From positions 682,001-746,000 of the forward strand of contig PDUO01000026.1 of the NCBI GenBank assembly GCA_003008705.1: a stretch of DNA of 64,000 bases. The letters run 5' to 3'. Source of the stretch: Pezicula radicicola. Its lineage: Eukaryota > Ascomycota > Leotiomycetes > Helotiales > Dermateaceae. The notes beneath the pieces are model-generated. The model was given only the letters and a program-made list of their open reading frames with translations, did no database searches and was not told the DNA's origin. Each line of letters opens with the position of its first letter. Position 1 is the first letter of the stretch. This document shows, piece by piece, positions 11,765-20,821 of the stretch. The translations under genes were made by a program, and so were the position numbers.

Positions 11765-13303
11765 TTATGATTTGGCAGCACCAGCCTTTATTAAAAGGAT
11801 GTCTACAACTTGTTAGCTAAGTCTAGCTTGAAGATATGGAATGTTCTTACCTCCGTCTTCAACGACGTAATCTTTACCTTTGGTCAAGACCTTACCCTTG
11901 GCCTTGACTTCGGCTTCGTCGCCCAATTCCTTGAGAACCGAGAAGTTGTACACAATAGCTTGAATAAAAGTCTTCTCAAAGTCGCCGTGAATAACACCTG
12001 CAGCTTGGGGTGCTTTGGTACCATTACGGATAGTCCATTGTCGCACTTCATCGGTACCGGTCGTGAAGAAACTTCCCAGGTCCAAAACTTTTCGCATAGT
12101 AGTGACGAGCTTGGGAAGCGCAGACTCTACGCCCAAATTCTTGAGTTCCGCCTGAGCCTCAGCTTCCGTCTCGAAACGTGTCAGGCGTTCCTCGAGGCAT
12201 ATAGAGATAGGAAGGATAGGGTCGCCAGCAGCGTGCTCCTTAATCCACTCGGAAACGCCCTTCAAGTGCTTGTTCTTCTTCCGAATGTAGTCTTTCTCGC
12301 TCAGGTTGACGAGGTAAACCACAGGTTTAGCAGTAAGTAGGAACAATGGGTTGATAACCTCAATCTGAGACACGTATGTGTTAGTATAAGTGTAGGTTAC
12401 CAATTGACAGATATAAAATAAGTGTAATTTTTGATTCAGAACGGGTTTTGTATCACATGAAGCACTCTGCGTTTAGTTGAGGCATTCGACGAGCTGGGAT
12501 TATCAGGCCTCATGGCCTTTTGTCATCATAAAAGTGGAGGAATGGAAAGAAAAATTGTTGTTACGTACCTCTTTAGGTGTCCACTTGCCCTTTCGCACAT
12601 CCCCACCATCTTGAAGGAGTGCCAAGATCTTCTCGATGGTAGCCTCCTCTTCTTTTAGCTTCTTCATCTCGAGACTTTGGCCACCTCTGCGGGTAAGTTT
12701 CTTGATAGCTTCAAGGGCCTTCTCTGTGAATTCAATGTCCTTGATGCGCAATTCCTCACTAATGATGGTCAGATCCCGGACGGGATCTACATCACCTTCG
12801 ATATGGATGATCTCAGCATCGTCGAAGCAACGAACGACCTGGAAAATGGCATCGACAGCACGAATGTGTGACAAGAAGGCATTTCCAAGACCGGCACCAG
12901 TGGAAGCGCCTCGAGTCAGACCGGCAATATCATAGATAGTAAGATGTGCTGGGACCCTTGACTTGGGCTGGTATTTCTCGCAGAGCCAGTCATATCTCTC
13001 GTCGGGCACGATGACTCGAGAGTCTTCAGGTTCGATGGTAGCAAAGGGGAAGTTCTAAAGTCCATCATTAGATTCTATTGCGATAATAAAATGAAGGGAG
13101 GCTTACGGCGGGGTTACCGAGCGAACACTTGGTGATGGCTTGGAAGAGTGTTGACTTCCCTACGTTTGCAAGGCCGACCTGCAGAGATTTTAGTCGAGTC
13201 AAAGGAGGCCAATGACAAGGGGACATACGATTCCACTCTTCAAGTTGTTACCAGGCCGGCCCAGCAAGATCTTCTCCTCCTTGACCGCCTTCTTTGGAGG
13301 CAT
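11765..13303 (-). CDS. ola1: Obg-like ATPase OLA1/YchF, five exons
   Basis: P-loop ATPase of the TRAFAC/YchF family, a ribosome- and proteasome-associated translation and stress regulator. Exons: 13229-13303, 13107-13178, 12569-13054, 11851-12364, 11765-11802; 394 residues from MPPKKAVKEEK, the same length as the yeast orthologue. Motifs: P-loop GLANVGKST (about 27-35, crossing the first junction), switch region DIAGLTRGAS, NLSEKDY as the altered G4 motif that gives ATP rather than GTP preference, and a C-terminal TGS domain (TTGTDEVRQWTIRNGTKAPQ, GVIHGDFEKTFIQA) ending in EDGDILLIKAGAAKS after the last 48-bp intron. Introns 1, 2 and 4 are short; intron 3 (12365-12568, 204 bp) is unusually long for this window. 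The frame stays open 68 codons upstream to an ATG at 13507, encoding a presequence-like extension (see findings). Divergent from the DeSI gene at 13810. Confidence 0.95.
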
Positions 13304-13507
13304 CCTTAACGATTTTTTACTCTTTGCGTAGAAGACAGGAGTGGTGGTGAAAGCCCGACAGTGAAGTGGGCTTTGGTGGTTTACGATGGCAGTACTTGCT
13401 GCTGATCGAGAAAAGGTGAAGGCGAGAGAAGAGAAGAAGCGGGGGATAAGTGTGGTAGAAAAGGTGTTGGCAACAGCCTTGTAGTGGGTTGGTGTAAAAC
13501 CTCCCAT
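13304..13507 (-). CDS. ola1: optional N-terminal extension of OLA1, mitochondrial-presequence-like
   Basis: In-frame upstream continuation of OLA1 from an ATG at 13507, 68 codons with no stop before the canonical MPPKK start. The encoded segment is rich in Arg, Ser, Thr and Ala, has no acidic residue, contains hydrophobic/basic stretches such as RFFSSLAFTFSRSAAS and ends CRAFTTTPVFYAKSKKSLR, which resembles the R-x-(F/Y)-(S/T)-T-T-P cleavage region common in fungal matrix presequences. If the transcript begins upstream, initiation at 13507 would give a 462-residue mitochondrial form and leaky scanning to 13303 the cytosolic form. Known: OLA1 is mainly cytosolic; mitochondrial targeting here is inference. 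Confidence 0.45.
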
Positions 13508-13809
13508 GCAGAAGAAGTTTAACCAATTGATTCAATTTTTCAGCTTGAGGTTAGTGGGTGGTGCACGTGATGGCGCTAACTAACCCCGGTCTCCCTGGAC
13601 AAGGCGACGAGGCTCTGGGGTCCGAGAGTCCACTTCAGGCAAAGCAATGCGATATACGGTGGTATCTCACTATCCAACCTCAATTGATAAAGCGCATTAC
13701 TATTGCTGTTCAATCCAGCAAATCTGTCTACTTTATTCGTCTGTGGCAAGTTCAGGTTATGAAACCCCATTGATCTGAAGAGACACAACGAATTGTTGAT
13801 CAACTTATC
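13508..13809. promoter_or_regulatory. divergent promoter between OLA1 and the DeSI-like gene
   Basis: About 300 bp between two divergent start codons (or 500 bp from the inner OLA1 ATG). It must hold both promoters; no individual site is recognised with confidence. Confidence 0.5.
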
Positions 13810-14693
13810 ATGTCATCCAACAAGTCGAAGAAAGGTACACGCAAGCCCTCTGGTCCTAACCACAGATCAACTCTCTCCTTGCAGAAGACCGAGATTGTGA
13901 TCAACGTCTACGATCTGCTTCCTGTATGTTTGCCCCCATGAATCACCCTCTACCCAATATTCAAAGCTTCTCATCGTTGCTACAGTATAAGTGCTAACAT
14001 TATCGCGCCTCATAGCCTGGTAGACTTGCAAATATACTCTGGACCGTTGGAGCATCACTATTACATTCCGCAGTTGTTATCAACCAGAAAGAGTATGCGT
14101 TTGGAGGTCATGACAGGAGAGGCATGACGGGCGTTTACTGGACGAAGCCAAGAACAGAACCGCCTGGAGGCACTTTCAAGATGGAGATCCTGCAGGGCTT
14201 CACACTTTCATCCCAGACAGAAATCGAGACGATAATAAAGGAAGCCTCAGAGGTATTCCAAGGCACATCGTACAATCTTCTCAGCAAGAATTGCAACCAC
14301 TTTACATCATATCTATGTGAGAAGCTTACTGGCCGCCCTGGGCCAGCATGGTTGAACCGCGCCGCCAGCATAGGAGTGGCTTTACCATGCGTGGTGCCCA
14401 GGGAATGGATTGCACCTCCCGATTTCGATACTGCAGATGGGGAACTGTTGGACGAGGAAGAAGAGCACCATAACTCTCATGAGAGGTCGAGGATGTTGCA
14501 TGATACTGACACGAGCCATCGCAGACACAGCTTCGATGATGGCCGAAGAGTTGGAGACTTCAGAGATGACGAGTGGGACAGTGAGGAAGAGAGGCGGCGG
14601 GGAGGAAGTGGAAAAGGAAAGGGAAAGGCCCCTGTAGATACTTCTGGGAGAACAGTACCACCTTCAGAAAGGGCACCTCTACCACGAGGCTGA
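13810..14693 (+). CDS. PPPDE/DeSI-like cysteine peptidase, two exons
   Basis: Thiol isopeptidase of the PPPDE superfamily (deSUMOylating isopeptidase / DUF862), expected to remove SUMO or ubiquitin from substrates. Exon 1 13810-13923 (MSSNKSKKGTRKPSGP... INVYDLLP), intron 13924-14015 (GTATGT donor, GCTAAC branch), exon 2 14016-14693; 263 residues. The catalytic pair is present: His about 55 in SLLHSAVV and Cys about 131 in KNCNHFTSYLC, with the flanking family blocks EYAFGGHDRRG, GVYWTKP and GTSYNLLSKNCNHF. The core ends near residue 170 (ALPCVVPREW); the remaining 90 or so residues are acidic, then Ser/Arg/Gly-rich and presumably disordered. Start: the ATG at 13810 reads through to the core without needing an intron in the first 114 bp. 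Confidence 0.9.
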
Positions 14694-14845
14694 TCAGTGA
14701 AACTTTCTTTCTTTTCTTGGTGGATGCATGGCAAGCGTGTCATTGGCTTGTTATTACAGGCGTTCCGGGGCATAGGTTGATACCACGCGGGATTTCAAAT
14801 TGTACACAATATACAAGGTTCGAATCGAACCAGACATGACCCATC

Positions 14846-15592
14846 TTAACCCAATCTTCTGGGCTTCCTACTTCTCGTACCACCAAACTTCAATCTCGTG
14901 GCATCCTGTACCCTGATCACCTTCCCTCTCAAGAACCTTCCTTCACTTCCCAACAGTGCCTTCGTAACCGCCTCTCTTCCTTGTCCAAACCCTCTCAATG
15001 TGACCTCCAGCTTCTTAATATCCACGAACTCTCTGTGATCCGTAATCCGTCCCATTGCATATGCTGCCAGCTGAAATGCTGCATCATAGGTCTTCCTACC
15101 AGCTTTTCTAAACCCAATGTTTCCGCAAGATACAGAGATTATCGGCGTTCGATTTGGCCTCGTGATTGTGATATGGCAGTTGTGCCGGGATGCATAAATG
15201 TGGAAGTGATGTGGTTCCTCAACTTTATCCTGTGCAGTCTCGACAAGTGGTTCATATTCGTCGGATGCTGGTTTAGTTGAGCGGGCCTCTCTTTGGGCGT
15301 CCATGAGCTTTCCAAATCGACTAGTCAGGGACTGCATTCCTCCTGATTGGCCCTGTGGGCGACTTGCTGCCGATCTACTAGGTGGTTGGAGCCATGAACG
15401 TCTTGGGGCGGCAGCTGGTGCTGAAGAGTTTGGCGTAGATGGTCCTCCAATGCTGTCCTCATCTGCTCTCTTGTTTAGTGTTTGTGAGAATTGTCGAACA
15501 CATCGTGAGGACAATCTAAATAATGGAAGGATATCTGCCGTCGGAGTAAGAGGCGACTGTGCCAACAGGCGCCGAGGTATTGTCCTGCTCAT
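14846..15592 (-). CDS. MRPS18: mitochondrial small ribosomal subunit protein uS11m
   Basis: Mitochondrial ribosomal protein of the uS11 family (bacterial S11; yeast Mrps18), part of the platform of the small subunit near the mRNA exit channel. Single exon, 248 residues from MSRTIPRRLL (ATG at 15592). The first 40 or so residues are basic and presequence-like (RRLLAQS, RLSSRCVRQFSQTLNKR), followed by a Pro/Ser/Gln-rich linker and the conserved uS11 core from about residue 125: HIYASRHNCHITITRPNR, SCGNIGFRKAGRKTYDAAFQ, AAYAMGRITDHREF, LRGFGQGREAVTKAL, VIRVQDATRLKFGGTRSRKPRRLG. The C-terminal basic tail is the rRNA-binding end. Divergent from TIM44 245 bp away; both products act in mitochondria. 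Confidence 0.93.
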   Translation of the reverse strand: MSRTIPRRLLAQSPLTPTADILPLFRLSSRCVRQFSQTLNKRADEDSIGGPSTPNSSAPAAAPRRSWLQPPSRSAASRPQGQSGGMQSLTSRFGKLMDAQREARSTKPASDEYEPLVETAQDKVEEPHHFHIYASRHNCHITITRPNRTPIISVSCGNIGFRKAGRKTYDAAFQLAAYAMGRITDHREFVDIKKLEVTLRGFGQGREAVTKALLGSEGRFLRGKVIRVQDATRLKFGGTRSRKPRRLG

Positions 15593-15836
15593 GGCTTGAT
15601 GATGTCCCAAGTTAGAGGCTCCTACCCTCCTGTCGCGTCTTGCTTGAAAGAAAGTTAATGCCAAGCCTTAAACTATCGGAAGTGAGATACTCCGTTCTCC
15701 GAAAGACCCCGAAAGATTAGGAAAAATGTTCGATCCAAGCCCATCATTTTCTGGCGCCCAACTCTTCCTTCAGCAACTCTGTACCTTATTTTTCTGACAG
15801 ACTGGTCTCCTAGTCTGATTTAATTTTATCTCAATT
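15593..15836. promoter_or_regulatory. bidirectional promoter of uS11m and TIM44
   Basis: Only 244 bp separate the divergent start codons of two nuclear genes for mitochondrial biogenesis, so their promoters must overlap or be shared. I see no certain TATA box or named factor site. Confidence 0.6.
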
Positions 15837-17504
15837 ATGAACAACTTGCGACTCACGGCGACAAAAGCGCCCTTAAATGGCCCGCTACGCCTTGCCACGA
15901 TTGGGAGACCTTCAGCAGGACGGACAGTAGCATACAGAAGGTTGCAACAGCACACGCAGAGCTTAAATTACCATTCATCTTCTTCAGTAACATCAGAACC
16001 CTCGAATTCTATATATCATTCTCCTCTGCGATCAAGATTCCTCCCAGCCGAGATTCGGTCAAGCGTTGCCCCAATTTCTCCCAGGAGCTTCCACAGTGGA
16101 GCAAGATTAGCACAAGACAAGAAGGCAGAATCAACCAAAGAACGCCCTGCAGAAGAGGACACTGCCGAGAAGGAATCGGCCAAAGAGTCAGAGTCAGGAG
16201 AGGAAAAGGCCAAGGACGAGAGCGAAGGAGGTGAGGGCAAGAAGGAGCAGAAGGAGAAGGAGGCTCCACCTCCACCACCTCCCCACGGCGACAAGTCGCC
16301 ATGGCAAGTTTTTACCGAAACTCTGCAGACCGAGTTCAAGGCATCTAAAGAGTGGAATGAGTCTACGAAAGCATTGGGTGCAGGCGTGAACCAATTTACA
16401 GAAAGCGAATCTGTTAGACGTGCGCGACAGGCTTACGAACAAACATCAGGAGCAGTGACCGGAACCGCAGGCAAGGTTTTGAAGACCACTGCTGGCGCCG
16501 TTGGAAAGGGAGCAGCATGGACTTGGGAAACTCCAGTTGTTAAGGCTGCACGAACGACCGTAAATGCCACAGCCAATGTCATAGATACTGCAACCAAACC
16601 GATTCGGGAGACCGAGGCGTATAAGAATGTCAAGAATGTCATCGACGATGGTAGTAGTTCGAGATACGGAGGATGGGTTGAGAAGGAGGAGAGACGGAAG
16701 GCAAGAGAACTCCGCGAGCTCGAGGAGGCTAAGAAGAGCGGAAAGTTTGGCAAGCGGGTTGAGGTTGCGCAGGAAGACCCAGAGTAAGCAATACGCAACT
16801 TTATACCTACAGTTACTAACTCTCTCAGCGCCGGCACCAACGTAACTCTTCACAAGGATGCAGCTTGGAAAGAATCATGGCGAGACTTCCGCGACTCCAA
16901 TAGAATGATGCAGTCACTCTTTTCCATGAAATCCATCTACAACGAATCCGAAAACCCGCTCATCTCTACAGCCCGCAGCATAACTGATAGGTTTGCTGGC
17001 TTCTTCGCTGAGAATGAGACAGCAATGGTGATCAAAAAGTTCCGTGAGATGGACCCAGGTTTCCAAATGGAGCCCTTCGTCCGCGAAATGCGCGAATACA
17101 TCCTCCCCGAAGTCCTGGACGCTTATGTCAAGGGCGATACCGAGACTCTGAAGCTCTGGCTCTCAGCTGCACAGTTCCAGGTCTACGATGCACTATCCAA
17201 GCAGTACACAACCGCAGGTCTCAAGTCCGATGGCCGTATCCTCGATATCCGGAATGTCGAGATTCTCTCAGCTAGAATTTTGGATCCTGGAGATGTCCCA
17301 GTGTTTATAGTTACTTGCCGAACACAAGAAGTCCATGTTTACCGGAAGGCGAAGACGAATGAGCTTGCTGCTGGTATGGAAGATAAGGTTCAACTTGTTA
17401 CCTACGCCATTGGTGTTACTCGAGTTGCTGAAGACGTCAACAATCCCGAGACTAGAGGTTGGAGACTTATCGAGTTACAGAAGAGTGGAAGAGACTACAT
17501 CTGA
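15837..17504 (+). CDS. tim44: mitochondrial import inner membrane translocase subunit TIM44, two exons
   Basis: Peripheral matrix-side subunit of the PAM motor that tethers mtHsp70 to the TIM23 channel. Exon 1 15837-16783, 45-bp intron 16784-16828 (GTAAGC ... CTAAC ... CAG), exon 2 16829-17504; 540 residues. Residues 1-90 form a basic presequence (SPRSFHSGARLAQDKK is the likely cleavage region). Then a highly charged Glu/Lys region with a Pro run, the amphipathic N-terminal helices (SPWQVFTETLQTEFKASKEW, ALGAGVNQFTESESVRRARQ, TGTAGKVLKTTAGAVGKGA) that contact Hsp70 and TIM23, and from about residue 360 the C-terminal Tim44 domain (FSMKSIYNESENPLISTARS, FREMDPGFQMEPFVREMREY, LPEVLDAYVKGD, VFIVTCRTQEVHVYR, GWRLIELQKSGRDYI) that binds cardiolipin-containing membrane. 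Length is slightly above the family usual because of the charged linker. Confidence 0.95.
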
Positions 17505-18479
17505 TAATCCCATCTTCCCGCTTTCTCTTTGATATTTCAAGTTCGAAATTTGATGCATAGCGATTTCTCTCAGGGCTTGTTGCGAAAAGGAAAATCTTAT
17601 ATTGTATCAATATTGTACGTGAAGGGAGTTTAAGGAGTTTTGACTTCTGAGGGGCAATAGGACAGCGGTCTTGACACGTTTATGGGAGGTAGAAGGATTG
17701 TACTGGATCACAAGGATGAGGTCAAGTTAAGACCCCCTACACACCACTCTTCGATTAATATCCCATTCCCACTGTGTAGCTAGTGGGAGGGGAATGTCTG
17801 CTGTATAATACCATGTCTGTATATTTGACCACTAGGGTTGCCTTCACTAGCAACCAATTAAAACTATGAACAAACTTAAAAGAAAATCTTAAATCAATTG
17901 TGAATTTGTATTGATCTTTGCGTTGGGATTTATTGGTTCTAACAACCCTTACAGTATATACTCACTGCAAGGACTGCTGCTACAGTACTCACTATTTCCA
18001 ATTTCCCTTTTTTAGCACTCACAAAGACCACGCATTTAGTTAAATATTCTCTTTTCCTATCTCCATAGCTTCAAAATCCACCTGAAGTCTTTCCAAACAA
18101 AATTCAAACACTTACAATACATAACAATAGGCTCTGGAAGAACTAGGACAACGGCGTATATATTACTACTTAATACAATTCTGTATTGAAATTCTATTCA
18201 ATACAACTTAAGACATCTGTTCTAAGATCTAATAATAATTAGAGGTTTGTGCACAATTCTAGTATTTCAACCCATAGTAAATCCCATACTTTGTATCTTC
18301 CTAGCCAACCTTAAAGTAGGTCTACACTCTAGAAATCGTAACCAAATCCTAAGTATTAGCAGGAAAAGGAACAGTAATATCTATCCACAAGACATTAGCA
18401 AGTGTTGAATTCAGTGAATATGGGAATAGTCATGTGATCGTCCTACTACTACAAGTAGGCCCATTCTAGCACTCTAGCT
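17505..18479. other. AT-rich intergenic, no supported gene
   Basis: Contains the TIM44 3' untranslated region and then TA-rich spacer with many short repeats of A and T. No coding, RNA or repeat feature is supported. Confidence 0.5.
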
Positions 18480-20229
18480 TCCACACAGAAACACAGAATC
18501 CACCACTATTGTCACCCATAAATCTCAAACTTCAAATTCTCCCCCACCCTCCTTCACATTCTAGAAAGAAAATAGTGTAGATTACTTACCAAGAATATTC
18601 CCCGTCCCATCAAACCTAGCATACTCCTCACTAAACCCACTCCCATCCCCATCCACATCACCAACCCGTTTCACAACGGCTTCAAAAGTAGTATTTCCAT
18701 CCCAAGAAAGACTATTAATGGTAAGTCGATAGCATGTCCTAGTGTTATTACGAATAGTGGCTTGTAGACATGTTTGACGGAGTGGGATGTAGAAGAGGGG
18801 GTTTCCGGATAGGAAACATGCTTGTTCGCCATTAAAATACTAATTTCACCCAGAGTTTAATCATTAATAAATGAAGAAAGTAAGCAGTAGAATGAAAGAG
18901 GAAAGGGGAGGGGCTATTCAGAAAATCGTGGTAAGGGAAGGGGGCTTACAGCCAATTTCCTGAATTAAAGGATATGCCGAGTAGAAGTACTCAAAAAGGT
19001 TCTACCACTTTAGTAATCTCCCTCAAGATATCATAATTAACTTGATAATTATTCAACAATACCTTCACTACACCCTCTTCCTCCTCTTCATCACCACTCT
19101 CCCCAGAAGAAACGGAAGAATATCTCCCAGCTAAAGTAATAAACCCATCATCACTAATCCCCTCAAGACTAACCATATCCAGAATCTCCAAAACAAGCTC
19201 AGCCTGTAACTTCCAAGCCCTAGCAACATTCAACGGAACAAACCCCATCTCATCATCAACAGTAATCCTATTAAATCAAGCATTAAATTGCGCATCTCCC
19301 GCACCAACACCCCCCGTCCAAGAAAATATCCTCTCAATACTAGAGTCCTGTAAATACATACTCGTACCCAACATAAAACCAGCAAAGAATGCAAGATCAT
19401 CATAATCCCTAATCGCCTCTACAGAAACAGGACGAATACCAGAAGGATTAGGTTCATATTCCGTAATCCAAATAGGTAAATCTGGTAATTCAGCCGGAAC
19501 CAGAATTTCCTCACGGAAACGATCGGTGATTATTGAGCCATTATGAGGATTAAATGAAAATTGGGTGTTTGTGAAATGATAGGTTGGTGGGTGGTAGGAT
19601 TCTGTTTCCTCCCCAGACACCTACTCCTGCGGAGGAATTGGCTTGAGCTACCCCTCTTGCAAAAGCTGCGAAAAAGGGAAATAAAGTCGCGTACGTTTCA
19701 TTGATGGTCGCTGTATTAGAACTATCGGATTCGGCATAGAAATCGAAAATCTCGATTGTGTTGTTGAGTCCAGAATTGTTGGCTCCATTGTTATAGCGAC
19801 TAGTCATTTTGAAGCCGATTTGTCCTAAGATTTCGGGACTGGAAAGTGTTGTGTTGGTTCTGTTCGTGGGGTTGAATTGGATGGAGGCTTTGGCTCCGTG
19901 AGAGGTTACAAAGGTTATGTATTTGTCTGTTAGTGTCTAGTTGTAATTCTGGTCTAGTGTTGCGCCCCCCGCAATGCCTTCTTTTTAAAATCCTATGAAT
20001 ATGTCTGGCCAGGTATATATTAAGACGTGTTTGATTCCGTTTTTTGGCCAGAGAGAAGCTATGGCGTCGTCCATGTCATGAATTGTATCGAGACAAGGTG
20101 CAATAAGCGAGGTGTCGGCATTGTTTGTTCCTTGGCATCAACCCTGATGGTACGTACTGTTGTCGAATTGTTGACTGCTACAACAGATGCTAGCAATGCT
20201 GTGAGGACAAGTAGGAGAGAACGTAACAT
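18480..20229 (-). pseudogene. decayed secreted protein gene, possibly glycoside-hydrolase-like
   Basis: Starts with a clear signal peptide (MLRSLLLVLTALLASVVAVN, ATG at 20229) and then a protein-like track continues on the minus strand in shifting frames: DTIHDMDDAIASLWPKNGIK, HVLIYTWPDIF, a stop (TAA near 19985), a TAG near 19938, VTSHGAKASIQFNPTNRT, a long open stretch to about 19640, a frame change at about 19620, LPDLPIWITEYEPNPSG, a TGA near 19282, then to 18994, and after an intron-like gap a Cys-containing stretch LSGNPLFYIPLRQTCLQATI ... DVDGDGSGFSEEYARFDGT. Stops replace codons that read CAA/CAG/TGG in the protein context. WITEYEP resembles the nucleophile strand of TIM-barrel glycosidases, and a lone domain of this kind on a signal peptide suggests a secreted carbohydrate-active enzyme, but I do not recognise the family. 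Too many lesions for a working gene unless extra introns are present. Confidence 0.55.
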
Positions 20230-20821
20230 GTTGTTGGTAAGACCTAACGGTGTTCTAGGGCAAAGGTTGAAGAGAAGATAAGTGAGCAAGGGAAGCCTTG
20301 TATAAATAAGCGAGGAAGCATAACAACAATCAAGCCTAGGAAATGCAAAGACCTTGTAAAGTCGGCTGCAGCTGTAGAGAAGTAATAAAACTCTGCTCAG
20401 CTTTGGAGCTCGGATTCTATAGACAAAAGTGTTAATACATCCACTTAAAATGGTGTATCTATTGGTGGGCGAGCTGTAAGCGAGGGGGAAGGTCAAGGAA
20501 ATTGCGGAGACCCCAAACCATTCAAGCCAGACAAGTATGGGGTACACTTTCAGAAGTCGACATAGCTATAGGTCAGTCCACTTAGAGCAGAGCTTGCGCT
20601 CTGTGCTCGAATTTTGAAAGGACGTCTAATTTCCCGAGTCCAAAACCGCCGAGTTATTCTCCACGGCGAATCTGCGAAAGGATGTGGACTTTTGAGAACG
20701 AGAAGATTAGACGTGTGTCATTAAAACTATTAAACTACTCTACTACTCTAACCGGGTGACTAGTGGTATATCATCACGTTCAAGCAAACCATAAAAGCGA
20801 CTTGGTCCAACTGCACTCTCT
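20230..20821. other. intergenic, no supported gene
   Basis: Upstream of the decayed secreted-protein gene and downstream of the oxidoreductase. It would have held the former's promoter. I see nothing else in it. Confidence 0.5.

Noticed and set aside
13811..13884. Intron in the DeSI-like gene from GTACAC to TTGCAG
   Set aside because: Splicing it would shift the frame; unspliced sequence is open and leads directly into the conserved core.
14815..14837. Palindrome containing GGTTCGAATC, a perfect tRNA B box
   Set aside because: No D-arm/A box or acceptor stem can be built around it, so it is not a tRNA.
16009..16853. Long minus-strand open frames across TIM44
   Set aside because: They are antisense shadows of the Lys/Glu-rich TIM44 coding strand and show Leu/Ser-rich artefact composition.
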